Part shown: piece by piece, positions 23,933-37,300 of the stretch | How the letters are laid out: each line of letters starts with the position of its first letter | How positions within the stretch are numbered: the stretch's first letter is position 1 | NCBI GenBank assembly: GCA_023515745.1 | Contig: JALECJ010000004.1 | Location: 496,001-560,000, forward strand | DNA: 64,000 bases | Direction: 5' to 3' | Source: Amoeboaphelidium protococcarum | Taxonomy: Eukaryota > Aphelidiomycota > Aphelidea | Notes under the pieces: generated by a model | Database searches by the model: none | Seen by the model: only the letters and a program-made list of their open reading frames with translations | What the model was told of the DNA's origin: nothing | Made by a program: the position numbers and the translations under genes

Positions 23933-25610
23933 ACTTTTTAATTACGAAAAATCGAATGGGTTAGAGAGACAGAGGTGCAAAAGCAGTCAAAGTGAGACAG
24001 AGTAACAACTATAAAGCCGGTGGGAACAAATAGAGTGACAGCCGATCGTTAAGTTTTATCGACCGATGACAGCGGGTGATTAAACACGCACAACATGCCA
24101 CACTGATACGCCTGCCTAACACTAGGAATTTCTCGCATAAACGGGTGTTGAGAAATGAATAATCAATTTTATAGGATTAAACACGGACCTACATCACTGA
24201 TTTATTGCGAACCAAGAGTAGTGAGCAACGCGAACGGAACGTAGTTCGCTATTAAGCCAGTCGGTTTCAATGCATTTCCTCTTTGGGCGATTGGTTTCAA
24301 ATCCTAGGTTGAGAGTTTCCGGAAATTCTGTTCGTCATAAAAAAAAAAACTTTTTCCTCAGACGTTCAAACTATCTAAAATTTTGCATTCTTGGCTAATT
24401 TGACGCGTAGATTACAATTCTGTTTTCAGATTTTAAATAGCTTCTTTAGTTTGGCCACAAAGCGGATTCACTTTTCTCACGCAGTTTCTCACTGTTTCAC
24501 ACTGATTGTCCCTCTCTGTTGCACTCTGAAACAACAAGGAGAGTTATGGATGATTAAAGCTTAAATACCTTCACACGGTTTTATGAGTGAACGAGTAAAC
24601 AGAATGCTATTTATGGTCTCTCTCCTCAGTCTGCTAGGGAACATCAAGGAAGCGTTGTAGTTTAGTTGGGTCAAGAAGAGATATTCGATCAGAACAAAAA
24701 CTGTATATGAAGATCGTGAATGATTAACAATCAATCCAGAAGTAGAGCTTGATTTCTGCCACGGAGTGTTGAGACTAGGTAGTTTTAAACAGTGTTGGAT
24801 AGCAGGTACTGAATTTCTTTTGACTGATCAGGTAATCCCTGGGAATGTTATTCAGTTATGTAATCGTAAAGTACTTGGAACAACGTGTTGTAAGAGAAGA
24901 CTGCCTCTAAATTCTGTAGACAAATGGTCAAGTAAATATGTGCATCCCTAGTCTCTGCGTTTAAGTAATTGTTAGTTGGTCTGGCTAAAGGCGGCTTTAA
25001 ATGTATTAGTTGTCATGAGTTTGAGAAGGTGAGACGCGTTTATAGATTTTGAGTGGGCAACACTATTAGCAATCAGGCTTTGACAAAAGCTCCTGTCAAC
25101 GGTTGTTGATTCAAGAATTCGGTGGATAAATACTAATTACAGGTCATCATTCTATATCGCCGTTGTAATCTCAACGCTAACTTAAAATTTATGCGGTAGA
25201 AATTCTGTATCATCACACAGCTGAATAGGCGTGATAGCTTTGCCATAAAAAGCGATAGCTTATATTAATAGCACGAACATTAGCTGATATACTAAACACG
25301 TTTCTCTTAAAACTCTTTTCTAATTCAGTGCGCAGGCACTGAATTACTTGTATCCTTTGGTTCGCATTTAGGCCTGGCCTAAAACTATCTTTAAAACTAG
25401 GTCATTTAAATACTACATGAACCGCTTCTGTTTGTTTCAGCTCACCTCCATCGTTCGTAGCGTAACAACTTTCAAGCGGATCAGACAGACAGACGATTTT
25501 CCTCTTGAAGAACCTTTTCTGTTTCAATTGAAGCGATTGTCCTTTTTGTCCCTTTCCCTTCCAGGTAACATCATTGAACAGTTGAGTATAGTACCTGTTC
25601 GCTATCGAGT
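23933..25610. other. Long intergenic region with one unexplained open frame
   Basis: About 1.7 kb between divergent genes, AT-rich, with a ten-base A-run at 24340-24349. The plus-strand frame from ATG 24583 is open to a TGA at 24721 and then stays open to TGA at 25030-25032, containing a Cys-rich segment (CNRKVLGTTCCKRR). I recognise no family in it. It could be a decayed gene or an exon whose splice partners I cannot see. The last 200 bp before the ALDH gene contain pyrimidine-rich stretches and TTCAG/CCAGGT sites that could be leader splice sites. Confidence 0.35.
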
Positions 25611-27254
25611 ATGGTCAAAGTAATCATGAATAGAGCGCTTCTATCTACCAAGATTGGAAGCAAGCAAACGTTCAAGAGTGTCAGACAAGTCTTGGATGCG
25701 TTGAACATATCAGCGGATAAGCCTAATCTTGGAGTGTATGATGGTGAATGGTATGCCAGTGGGCAGGTATTTGATAGTGTGAATCCAGCCACGAACAAGA
25801 CCATTGCGCAGATTCAAATGGGAACTCCGAAAGACTACATGAAGGCAATGGAGAAGACCAAGAAGGCGCAGGCAATGTGGAGACAGGTTGTTGCACCAAA
25901 GCGTGGTGATATTGTTCGTCAGATGAGAAATGCTCTGCAGGATAAGTTTGAGGCTCTGTCGTATATCACCTCTATGGAGATGGGCAAGATTCTGCCTGAG
26001 GGTAGAGGTGAAGTTTAGGAGTACATTGACATTGCAGATTTTGCCACTGGTCTATCTAGATCCCTTAATGGTAAGGTTATCCCTAGTGAGCGTCCTGATC
26101 ACGCAATGTTGGAGATGTGGAATCCGCTGGGTGTGGTTGGAGTAATCAGCGCATTCAATTTCCCAGTCGCTGTCTATGGATGGAACTCTGCACTTAGTCT
26201 CATCTGCGGTAATCCAGTCATTTGGAAGCCTGCTCCTACCGGGTCTTTGTGTGCGATTGCTGTGACCAAGATTCTGCAGGATGTTCTGGAGCGTAATAAT
26301 CTGCCTGACTCTCTGTGCTCCCTGGTTTGTGGAGGAGTTGATGTTGGCCAGTAGCTTGTGAAAGATCCAAGAGTGGACTTGGTATCTTTTACCGGAAGCA
26401 CTCAAGTTGGTAGACAGGTGGGTGTAGATGTTCATCAGAGATTTGGTCAATCCTTGCTCGAGTTGGGTGGCAATAATGCTATTATAGTTATGCCTGATGC
26501 AGATTTATCTTTGGCTCTACCTGCTATTCTGTTTGCATCCGTCGGTACAGCTGGGCAGAGATGTACAACTACGCGTAGACTCATTATCCATGAATCCATC
26601 TATGATGAATTTGTCGACAAGCTTGCCAAGATGTATCAGCAAATTGTGTAAAGTGGCAAGATTGGAGATCCATTATCTAGCAAAGTGTTGTTGGGACCTT
26701 TGCACTCCAGAACTGCAGTCAATTAATACAATGCAACGATTGAACGTGTGAAGCAGGAAGGCGGAGAGATTCTATTTGGTCCAAAGAGCGTATCGTTATC
26801 CCTGACTGGGTCTGATTTTGCTGAGAATCAATCAGACAGCCTTAGTAGTGGCAACTTTGTTGTCCCAGTTATCACCAAGGTGCAGAGTAATTCTCCGATA
26901 GTAAAGAACGAGGTGTTTGTGCCTATTCTGCATACAATGACTTTCAAGACGTTTGAAGAGGCTGTGAAGATCAACAACTCTGTTGGCTAAGGATTAAGTT
27001 CTTCCATTTTCACCACAGATCCGCAGAGTATATTTAAATGGATCGGACCTGCTGGCTCCGATTGTGGTATCGTCAATGTGAATATTCCGACTAATGGCGC
27101 GGAGATTGGCGGTGCTTTTGGTGGAAACAAGGAGACTGGCTGGGGCAGAGAGAGTGGATCTGACTCATGGAAGCAGTATATGCGCCGTCAAACTTGCACC
27201 ATAAACTACAGCGGTCAATTACCTTTAGCTCAGGGCATAACCTTTGCAGTTTGA
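25611..27254 (+). CDS. Aldehyde dehydrogenase, ALDH7/antiquitin family
   Basis: 547 residues, ATG 25611 to TGA 27252-27254, no intron. NAD-dependent oxidation of an aldehyde; the ALDH7 family oxidises alpha-aminoadipic semialdehyde in lysine breakdown and protects against aldehydes. The general base E284 (LLELGGNN) and the catalytic C318 ([12 protein letters not shown]) are 34 residues apart, as in the family. [30 protein letters not shown] and the C-terminal [26 protein letters not shown] match antiquitin well. The first 20 residues are basic and Ser/Thr-rich and may be a mitochondrial presequence. Confidence 0.93.
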
Positions 27255-27441
27255 ATTGAATTGAATTTGACTTACTGATCTGTATTTCTATATAAGAATT
27301 GAAACTGCGAAAATTTTAATTGTTAAGTTTGAGATTTTGAAATGCTGCCCTCCAATTAAATTTTCACTTTTTCAATTGCTCCACACAACTGGTAAAAAAT
27401 CTAATTTCCTGAGATTCATATTAGCATAAAACTGTATAAGC

Positions 27442-28257
27442 ATGTCTTCATTGAAAAAGTATATTCCGTAAAAGCCTCATCTAGAAAGGTCCTAGCCTTA
27501 GGCGCGTGCACATAGATATGGCTTGTTGGAGAAGAAGAAGGATTACATATTGAGAGCGCGAGACCATTAGAAGAAGTAGAAAACACTCAAAGTGCTGCAA
27601 GAGAAAATCAGATCAAAGAATGATGACGAGTTTAGTCATGGTATGATTTATAGTAAAGTGGATGCTCGCGGTGTCCATCGAATTGATCATGATGCATTGA
27701 ATCGTAAGCGCAGGGATAAGAAGAAGTCTAATAATAATAATGGTGGTAGTGGTGGTGGTAGCAATAACAGTGTGATTGATAATAGAAATCGCGTATTCTC
27801 TGGCGATGAATTGAAATTGTTAAAAAATCAAGACATTCAGTATGTGAGATATCACCTTTAGTTGAATAAGAAGAAGGTTGAGAAATTAATGGCCCTCATT
27901 GATCCTTAAGCTGTATCTTAACTGATGGATGGAGATGGGGAATCGTCACGGAGAAAACATGTTGTATTCATTGACAGCGATGACGACCGCTGTAATGCAA
28001 ATGCTGATACATAAGCCGATCCTAACAACAATTAATTGATTGCATCTAACAGCAATAATAATTAAGATAGATCTGAATAATCGGAAGAGTTGAAAGAGCT
28101 GTAGATGAGAATGGAACGCGTGAAACAGCTGTAGTCCATAGAGAAAGAGTTGGAGATGCAACACCTGCTCACCTACTCAAAGGGACAGAAGTACAAAGTT
28201 GGCACCGATGATAAAGGCAATCCCATCTACAAGTGGCGCCAGGAAAGAATGAAATGA
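27442..28257 (+). CDS. UTP11-like U3 snoRNP/SSU processome protein
   Basis: 271 residues. UTP11 acts in the nucleolus in 18S rRNA processing. The N-terminus matches the family: a short lead then KPHLERSQPQARAHRYGLLEKKKDY-like spacing, RARDHQKKQKTLKVLQEKIRSKNDDEFSHGMI, and DVQYVR-type QDIQYVRYHLQLNKKKVEKL. The C-terminus ends with KGNPIYKWRQERMK, also typical. An Asn/Gly-rich insert (about residues 95-115) is specific to this organism. Several invariant Gln positions are TAG. Confidence 0.9.
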
Positions 28258-28632
28258 TATTCAATATAGAATTCCTACTTATGTTTTCGCGTTAACTCTT
28301 TGGCTTTAATATCACGGTTAATTTTCATGAATCAAGTCAACAGCGAACTACTACGCCGAGATAAGCGCGTCCTCTCTCTGTCTCTTTCTTCAGTGCTTTG
28401 GTTTTCCCGTACCGCCATTGTGTTAAGACGAGACGGGAGGAGAAGAGTGAAAAGCTCTGACCGTTCGCTCGTTCGTTCGTTCGCGCGCGAGAGATTTTGA
28501 AATTTTTCCTTTCAGTCTGTCCACTGTCTTTTACTGTATTTCAGCATTACGTCAACCTGGGCATTGATAGACTATCATTGTTGTCCATCGTAGTAGTAGT
28601 AAATATAGACTTATCTGATTCTGATTAATATT
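28258..28632. other. Intergenic region with short TTCG repeats
   Basis: Spacer between UTP11 and the QCR2-like gene. It contains a small run of TTCG units followed by CGCGCGAGAG (28462-28492), probably part of a GC-rich promoter element. No gene was recognised. Confidence 0.35.
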
Positions 28633-30075
28633 ATGTTAAAGTAGTTGAAGAGATTGGCTTCGGCAGAGAGTATTGGTGCAAAGAAGAATCCGCAGTTTGT
28701 TGGTACTCATCCTTTGAAGGCACCTCAGAAAGCTTACACTAGTACTCAGCTGTAGAACGGTATTAGAGTGGCCACTGTTGAAAATTAGCATAGTCCGGTA
28801 TCCACTGTATCTGTGTCTTTGAACTGTGGTCCTATGTACTAGCAGGGGGCTAAGCAAGTTGGATTTGCGCAATGGTTAAAGTTTTAGGCCTTCAAATCCA
28901 CCAACACCCGCTCCACCATCCGCATCACCAAAGAGGCAGACTTACTGGGGCAGCATCTGAGTGCCCACCTGGATAGATCTCAGTTGACTCTGAGTGTTGA
29001 CTGTCAGCGCGATGATATCCCAGATTCTGTTCAATTGTTGACTGATGTTTTGCACGGCCTGGTTGAGAGAGACACTGCGCAGTGGGGCATTTATGATCGC
29101 GAGTTTGTTCGCAAGTCTGCCGAGTGGAAGGACTCTATTTACCAACTGATTGAGGAGACTAAGTATGTGAACAGCAGTCCTGAGCAGTTTAACAAAGTTG
29201 TTATGGATGAGCTATTCAGAGTCGCGTATAGTGGCACTGGTTTGGGCATGCCTCTGTATGCTGAGGTGCAAGATGTTGATGTGCCGGCCGTACTGAACGA
29301 GTATGTTCCGCGTGTGTTGAGTAATAAGTCTTGCTATTTTACCGGTATTGGTGCTTCAACTAAAGATTTCAATTCTGCTTCCAGTCTGAAGTTGCCGTCC
29401 GGTTCCGCTGTATCCACACAGTCCAAGTTTGTCGGTGGATAGTCATTCAGTACCAAGGTGGTGCCCGATGATACTGTTCACTATGCACTGGCATTTGAGT
29501 CTCCTGCTCTGAATAAAGGTTAGGAGTATTTGAGTGCTCTGGTTCTAAAGAATTTGTTTGGCAATATCCATTATGAGCCAGTCAAGTACTTCAATGAAGG
29601 ATCTCAGTTGTTGAACCAGGCTCAGGTGCCTCATGTGGATCAGCTATACTCGTTCCTTGAGGCTTATCCTGAGGGTGGTCTCTTTGGATTCTACATTAGA
29701 GGTGAGGATTCTGCCTCTGTCAAGGAGTGTGTTGGCAAAGTGGTGTCTCTGCTAAAGTCTGGCAGCAGCAAATCGCTGGTCAATGGCGATTTAATCACAA
29801 AAGCCAAGTTGTAGACTAAGGCTCAGTTGGCGTTCGCTCTCGAAGGCCATGCAGATAAAGGTGAGAAATTGCGCTTGTACAACCAGATTCTCGCAATGAA
29901 CGGTGGCTCCAAGTTGAAGTCTGTCTCTGAACTCCTGGCCGATGTTGATGCCGTGACCCCAGAGTCAGTGAAGAAGGTGCTGGATGGAATGCTGTCCTCA
30001 AAGAAGCCTGTCGTTGCCGCCTTTGGAGATGCCTATGGTGGACTTCCAGACGTGAAGTCTTTAGGATTATAGTGA
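28633..30075 (+). CDS. Ubiquinol-cytochrome c reductase core protein 2 (M16 peptidase fold)
   Basis: 480 residues, ATG 28633 to TGA 30073-30075. The fold is that of mitochondrial processing peptidase subunits, but the HxxEH zinc site is absent, so it is a non-catalytic core subunit. LQNGIRVATVENQ, GFAQWLKFQAFKSTNTRSTIRITKEADLLG and LSAHLDRSQLTLSVDC are core protein 2 features. The basic N-terminus (MLKQLKRLASAES...) fits mitochondrial import. It would be part of complex III in the inner membrane. MPP-alpha is the closest alternative, but it keeps a glycine-rich loop that I do not see here. Confidence 0.75.
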
Positions 30076-30322
30076 ATTGAAATTATAATTAAAAGGTTAC
30101 ATTCTTGATTTACCTACTTGATTAAATCTTATGTATGATGTTTATTTGACTATACGATGGTGATAGGTGTCTATTACGCGACTCTTCTTGATCTCTGATC
30201 ATACGCGCGATTGTTCTCCTTTCTCTTTCTACAACAACAACAATAGCCATTTAGTCTCATCACTCATAAAGTTATTACTTCCTATAAATAAAATCTATAC
30301 ATCATAATTGTATGTTGGTAAT

Positions 30323-33128
30323 ATGAACGCGGCGGCAGATCTCAAAGATTTTACATTTCTTTTGTCTAATGAAGTACATGAGCCATTAAAACTTCGTATG
30401 TAAGTTGTATTGTGATCTTTTAAGTTTTGATCAACAACTAACTTATATGTCTGATCACTATCATAATTGCTGTAGTACATCGATTGAAGGAAATCTTTTA
30501 AAGGATTACAGTGTGGAAGCTGAAGAAACAGTTCAAGTTACAGTCAGTCTCTATAGTGGGAACAATTTGGTATGTCTGCCTGTGGAGTTGAGTTGTCTGG
30601 GACATTAGATATTTTAGAGGCAAGAGGTGTCATTGTCTAAATCATAGATTGAGAACTAGGGATTATTATCCGGTAGAAGAGTCAATCGAAGTGATAATAC
30701 CGCTCTATTGCCAACTTATTCTCATCAGTTTATACAGATTCAAATTGGTTAAATCATAGAGTTCCCCGTCATGGTTTGCGATTTGAATCAAGACTCTGTG
30801 CTGGTATGTTAAATTCAATTTCCTCATCGTGACTGGACTTAAGCTCCACTCTTGCTGGCATGTAGTCTCAATCTATTCAAGTCTAATCGAAAGATGCGTA
30901 GAGGTCATCAACGTCTGCGACTTTATGATAATAATGATAATGAGTGCGGTGTCGATATTGGGCAACTGTCCCTTATCGATGGTAAGTTGGGCGTTGATGA
31001 AAAATTGAATACATACGACAAGGCTTTGAAAAAATACCAACACGGAGATTTGATGCACATTGCTTGGCTGGACAAGTTGACCATGTCTGAAGTGTAGCAA
31101 GATTCCAAGTCTATATTGATGCGGCAGAAGATGCTCTATGTCAATATAGAGCTAATTTCTTTTGACTTTCCGGTGGTTTATAACGAGAACTAGTATCCAC
31201 TCATTTAGCCATAGCCGCCTAGAAATATCAGTGGTTCCGTTAATAGTTTATCGAATAGAAGATACATTTATGATCCAGAGGCATTACGTGAGAATATAGT
31301 GGAGGCTTAGCATAGACGTCTAGTGCGCAGTCATCGATCCGGTCAGGTGGATAAGGATTTGAAGCCTAATGCCAAGAATAGGGATGAGCTGATGGCCATC
31401 TGTCAGTATCCGCCCACCAGGGACTTGACGCCGACCGAGGCTGATCTGGTGTGGAAATTCAGATTCTATCTCACCAAATATCCTAGTGCCATTAGTAAGT
31501 TCATCAAGGCGGTAGATTGGAGTCATCCGGTGGAATCCAAGTAGGCACTTGAGCAGCTGATGCCCTTGTGGTAGAATTTAGATATTAGCGATATTCTTGA
31601 ACTTTTAGGTCCATCATATAAAGTTCAGGGTGGCCATAGAACATCTTATGCTCAGATTCGCAGATACGCTGTCAAGTAATTAGAGAAAGTGGATTCAACA
31701 CAACTCAATTCCATTCTCTCCCAGTTGGTACAAGCAATTAAGTTTGAAAATCTCTCAGCTGACGTGATGGGATCTTTAGGCAGCGCTACGTCATCTTCCG
31801 GTTCCGGTAGTAGTGCGATATATGAGAGCGACTTGGTTGAATTCTTGATTAGATCCGGTGTAAAGGACATGATTGTTGGCAATAATCTGTATTGGTACTT
31901 GTCTCTGGAGAGCGAGGATCCTCAATATGCCAAGATGTATTCCAAAGTATCGTACTAATTCATGTCTAAACTGATGGAGCAGTAGAGTGGAAATGAGATT
32001 CGCAGCTCTTTGCGATATTAGAGTGATTTCATATAACGCTTAGTTGCGCTCACGAAAGAGTTGAGATCAATGAAGGAGCCAAGACCCAAAAAGATATAAT
32101 GGCTAAAGTAGCATCTGGCAGATCCAGATTAGGGATGGTTGTTATTTTAGAAGGCGATCATCCTTCCATTGGATGCATCCGTATCAATTACTGGAGTCAT
32201 TCCTGAAGAGTCTACCATATTCAAGAGTAATCTTATGCCGATTAAGTTAGTGTTTAAGACTGCTAATACTGCATCTGGTAAATATTCTCTTATTTTCAAA
32301 GTTGGAGATGATCTACGTCAAGATTAACTGGTGATGTAAATGATAGAAATCATGGATCAGATGCTAAAGAAGGAGAATATGGATTTGAAGTTGACGCCTT
32401 ATAAAGTGCTCGCCACTGGAGTTGATCATGGCCTCATTCAGTTCATTCCATCTATGGCACTGGCCAATGTCCTCAGTGATTATGGAAACAGTTTATAGAC
32501 GTACTTTCGCTCTGTAGCGCCTGCTGCCTCTTTGCAATAGACAGATGATCTGGATTAGTAAAGCGGTGGATAAAGCAAAATGACTAGCTTCAGCTCTCTT
32601 GACACCTATGGCATCGATCCGGTGGTGTTTGATAACTATGTGAAAAGTTGTGCCGGGTACTGTGTCATCACTTACATTCTGGGAATTGGTGATAGGCATT
32701 TGGACAATCTACTGGTGACTCCAGAAGGTAATTTATTCCATATTGATTTTGGTTACTTCCTTGGTCGAGATCCGAAGCCATTTCCCCCTCCGATGAAGAT
32801 ATCGAGAGAAATGGTAGATTGTATGGGTGGAATGAATTCAGTGCATTTTCGTAAATTCAAAAATCTCTGCTTCACCATCTTCATGACGTGGCGTCGGAAT
32901 GCTGGCATGATATTGAATATGTTCCAATTGATGGTGGATGCGAATGTTCCTGATATCAGAGGTGATCCTGACAAAGTTGTCGGCAAAGTTCTGGACAAGT
33001 TCCGCCTTGATTTGAATGAAGAAGAAGCCATCCAGCACTTGAACTCTCTCATCAATGAAAGTGTGACAGCCCTCTTTCCTCAACTAATTGAGACTGTCCA
33101 CAAGTTTTCTCAATACTGGCGTAAATGA
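30323..33128 (+). CDS. VPS34: Class III phosphatidylinositol 3-kinase (VPS34)
   Basis: Exon 1 is 30323-30399 and exon 2 is 30476-33128, with a 76-nt intron (GTAAGT...GTAG); the phase fits. The protein is 909 residues: an N-terminal C2 domain, a helical PIK domain (about 330-520, with [16 protein letters not shown] and [11 protein letters not shown]) and a C-terminal kinase domain. Catalytic motifs are [12 protein letters not shown] (D765) and [18 protein letters not shown]. It makes PI3P for endosome sorting and autophagy. Two TAA codons at 32325 and 32337 fall on the Gln residues of the conserved RQDQL-x-x-Q segment, which fixes TAA as Gln. It is a natural partner of the FYVE protein at 20088. 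Confidence 0.93.
30400..30475 (+). other. Intron of the VPS34 gene
   Basis: 76 nt, GTAAGT at the donor and TGCTGTAG at the acceptor. Splicing joins phase-2 sequence into an isoleucine codon and continues the C2 domain in frame. There is a possible branch site TAACTTA near 30440. Confidence 0.65.
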
Positions 33129-33289
33129 AATATAATGATATTGACATTAAACCGATACAATTACATTCTAATTGATTCTCAGAGCGTATCAAATATAGGT
33201 TTTTTTGTGCCTCGTTTAATCGTTATTACTCAGTTTAGATCTTCTCGATCGTATTCTATTTTGATTTCGTAATAAAATCAAGTGAGAAA

Positions 33290-34168
33290 ATGCAGCGATA
33301 TCAAAGAATCTCATAGCAAAGTTTAAGAGTATTAGCTTGTAAAAGGACTGCATTTTATTCTAGACGATCGTCGCAGAATGGTGGTGATACAGGATCCAAG
33401 TAGCAGGTGTATGATGCTGTACCTATTGGAAAGAATCAAGGTTTGACATCTCAATCACCATCTGCCGAAATATTATAGCGACCTGCGCTGGCCATAGGTC
33501 GGCAACTGGAGATGATAAATGTTATGCTAGGCTATGAATAGGCGAACAAGTATGCTATTTATGACGCGTCAACTGCACAGAACGTTGGCTTTATCGTTGA
33601 AGATGCGCCGTCTATATTGAGTGTTTTAAGCAGATAAGTGCTGAGGACACATCGGCCATTTACTGCAAATGTGTTATCTGCTAGCGGTCAATCACTGCTG
33701 ACAGTGAGGAGGCCATTTCAGTTCATCAATAGTAGAATTTATGTCCATGACGAGTTTGGAGAAGTTATCGGCGAGGTGTAGTAGCGTTGGCATCTATGGA
33801 GAAGACGATATGATCTATTCGTTGGCAAGAAGCAGTTTGGTCTGATTGATGCTCCATTCCTATCCTGGTAATTTCATGTTTTAAACGAAGATTCACAGAT
33901 CATCTCCACCATTGATAAGAACTTTACTGGATTTGCGCGAGAGATATTCACTGACACGTCCACTTATATACTGCGTATGGACACCGCCTCTGGTCAGGAT
34001 GAGAGCGTTCGCAGAGATTTTTCAACATCTGCGCTGTCTCTTTAGCAGAGAGCTGTCCTTCTAGCTTGTGCCATCTCCATTGATTTTGATTACTTCTCCC
34101 GTAAAAGTGGACATGGTGGTCTATTTGGATGGTATCCACTATGGGGCGGTTGGGGCGGTGAAGACTGA
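33290..34168 (+). CDS. Phospholipid scramblase family protein, probably mitochondrial
   Basis: 292 residues. Typical scramblase features are present: ANKYAIYDASTAQNVGFI, LLTVRRPFQFINSRIYVHDEFGEVIGEVQQRWHLWRRRYDLF, FLSWQFHVLNE and GGFARE-like FTGFAREIFTDTSTYILRMD, with a late hydrophobic segment (AVLLACAISIDFDYFSRK). The N-terminus is basic and Ser/Arg-rich, suggesting a mitochondrial presequence like that of yeast Aim25. The family is linked to lipid movement across bilayers and mitochondrial maintenance. The single C-terminal segment before GWYPLWGGWGGED is characteristic of this branch. Confidence 0.85.
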
Positions 34169-34309
34169 GTATAGAAAATACCATTCCATATAAGAGTTGA
34201 CACTCATATGATTGCGGTTAATATGTTGTTTTTAATAAAGTAGGCACTACAAGTCTCTGAATCTTTCAAAGTATAAATTCTTTATTCTATATCGTCATCA
34301 ATCAATCAG

Positions 34310-37300
34310 TCAATCATCAGCAGCTAGTAGTTCATCAATGTCCACTCCACCTGCATTATTGGCCGCACCGTCAGACATCATACCGGACACCTGGGAAGAT
34401 GTGGAGTCCTCTTTGAATGCAGCCTTCACACAATCCAACCCTGTCATCCATCTCATCTTGTCAACTTCATCTGCCGCCATAAAGTACCATTTCATAGCCT
34501 TCTTGGCTGCCTGATGCTGCTCACAGCTAACATCAATAAGGGAGTAACAAAATTTGTGGCACTGGATTCGGCACTGTCCACACTCCAATGTCTAGTTGGT
34601 GCCAAAGAATTCAGAGTGACAATGGAAACACTTGGATGAACTGGACGGGGTATAAGACTTCACCCTGAAGTAATGACCATTGTGCTCCATCACTTGATTC
34701 TTGCTGCTATTCAATCCAGACTACCCTTGCTAACTCTAAGAAGATGACAACTGGTTCGCTGAGGGGAGTGCCATGGTAGACTATGTGATGGCAATATTGT
34801 CCAGACTCATCTTCAACACGCCAATGTCTTTATCAACATTTTGCAACTACGTGGTCAAGGACTGTTTAGTCTCAGAGTTGGTCACAATGGACAACATATT
34901 CTCAACTCCCCTCTTGTAAGCCTTTTTCCTTTCAATTTCATTTATGATTTCTTGTGATTACAGCTCTGGATTCTCGGATATTGGAGCAACGTCGCCAATA
35001 AATCCTTTAGGCTTCAGAGGATGCATAACAACATCATTCGTATTCTCAGAGGAAGCGATGGACATTTTATCATTGCGAATAGATGATACTTCCAACTATC
35101 GCTCCAACTCGGCCTACTCTTCATGCAACACTTTCAGACGCCTGATACAGTCATCAAGTTCTACCTGAGTTCTCTTTTTAATATCACCAGTTGCTGCTTT
35201 CATCATCTTCTCAGTTGCCTCCCTAAACTTGTCCTCTTTAGCAATCGCAGTACCCACAGCCAAAATCTTCTTCTAAATCAAATCAACATCGACAGTGTTA
35301 CCACCATCAATCTAGTTCAGTCGATCAAGAGATGCAATCGAGTGACCAACTGAAGTCAGCACCTGCACAGTGAACACAGCGGATAGCTCTTTTGTGCTTA
35401 GATGAATTAACTCCTTATTTCTGATAGATCGCACTTGGAATAGATCATTCTTCAGATCGATTATAGCTTCCTGAGTGCTAGAATCCTTGTCCTTTTCTCG
35501 TTCGAACAAATACAATTTACTATTTTTCAGGACGGCATACTTCTTGACCCAGTCAAATTTAGTCTTCTTACTATTTCTAGGCACCCGCATCTTTATCCAG
35601 CCTTGTATTAAAGGATGCGATCCATTTTCAGGGAATAAGATAGGACGGATCAGTTTTCTCAGGGCGGATGAATTCAGACTGCGCAGGTCGGATATGTCAA
35701 TGGATTTCTGATTCGCAGCCTGCAATTGCAACTACTTTTTCGTCTCATCCAGCTCAGTCTCCAACATATTTTTAGACTACTTAACAGCTTCCAACTCAGC
35801 CTCAAGGGATACGCGCTTAGCCACTTCATTATTCAACTTCTACTGCAATCCCTTAATCTTGGTCATGTTAATGCGGGCCTTCTTTGTAGTCTCCGCGTTG
35901 GATTCCACATCATCCGAAGAGGCACCGGTGCTCTTCTCCATACCAGTAATCACATCATCGTCGGTGTGCTTCTTCAAGCCCTCATTTTCAGCTACTACCA
36001 CCTTGTGTCTTGCTACGAGATTATCATATTTCAGAGTCATTTCATTCAATTCACGGTGGATTTTATTGCACTCCTCAGCCAACGCGGTGAACTCTGCAGG
36101 ATCAATGTTATTCATGTTGAGTTCATCGATTCTCTTCTTCATTCTAGAATTCTCCTCTTCCAACTCTGACTTTTGCTTCATATAGAATTCCAGCTTTCTC
36201 CCAACTTCATCACGTTCACTCTGAGCAATAACCAAGTTCTACTTCAATTGATCAATCTCAGAATCCTGGGCAGACTTTTAGGATGTCAGTCGCTTAATAT
36301 TAGCCTACACCAGCATTATCTCTTTACTGGCCACTTCCTTGGAGACAGTCAGCTCAGCTATACGCTTTTCCATTCCATTGCGAATCATCTAATCCTCCTT
36401 AATCTAGATATCGACAAACTTGAGGCGATTCTCGGCGATCAGTCTCTGCGTCTGCTCCTCCTTAAGCTTTCCTTTCATTTCTTCAATCTCGACCATACTG
36501 ACAGCAATGCTCTTTTACAGCTCAGCAATCTTTTTCTCCAATTTCTACTTTTGCTCATCGTCCAATGCGATAGTGTTAGAGTTGGAAACAACTTGGGCTG
36601 CAGGTTGACCATCGGTCACAGTCTCCTCAGGAAGAAGCGGATTACGAGTAGATGTGGTGGATCTTCGCTACTTCGTCTGCATAGTGTGAGCCTCGATCTT
36701 CTTCAAAATCAATTTCAGCTAATTAAGTTCAGCTTCTGCAGCAGTGAGACTATCTTTGCTTTCGTTGTACTTCTACTCAATGCGCTTCTTCTCTTCATTG
36801 ATTTTCTCCAGCTCCATCAACGCCTTCTTCTTAGACTCAACCTCACTCTCCAGTTGCTTTGATAGATCGACAGATCGCTCTCTTGCTCCGAAGAAGGCAA
36901 ATGCATTCTTTGTGGGCGACTTCAAGGAATTTTACGCTGATAAAGATGATTCTTGCTTCAACTGCGACTACACTGGAGCATTCTTCTCTTACTAAAGCAG
37001 AGACAGCTCTTCAATCTTGATTCTCATGGCTGCCACTTCTCGCTCACTGCTGTTCTTACTCTTTTCAATCTCGTCCAACTTCTTACGCAGTACAGAGTTA
37101 TCATCGATTTCCTTAGAAAGTCTGGCCTTAGAGTCTGTCAGTTCTTACTTGACCAATGCGAGAGCAGATTCAGCCTATCTCAATGCTTCCTTTGCAAATC
37201 CAAGCTCAGAACTTTCAGTCACCAATTTGTCTTCAACTTCTGACAGTTGCTTCTTCAAAGCATCTCTAGAGGAATTCTCTTCTTCTAGAGCATTTTTACT

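Noticed and set aside
24721-24723. TGA recoded as an amino acid
   Set aside because: Every well-supported gene ends in TGA and none has an internal one, so a recoded TGA in an unrecognised frame is not credible without RNA evidence.
28462-28492. Possible CRISPR or satellite array at the TTCG run
   Set aside because: Only a few four-base units without spacers; it is a simple repeat in a promoter region.
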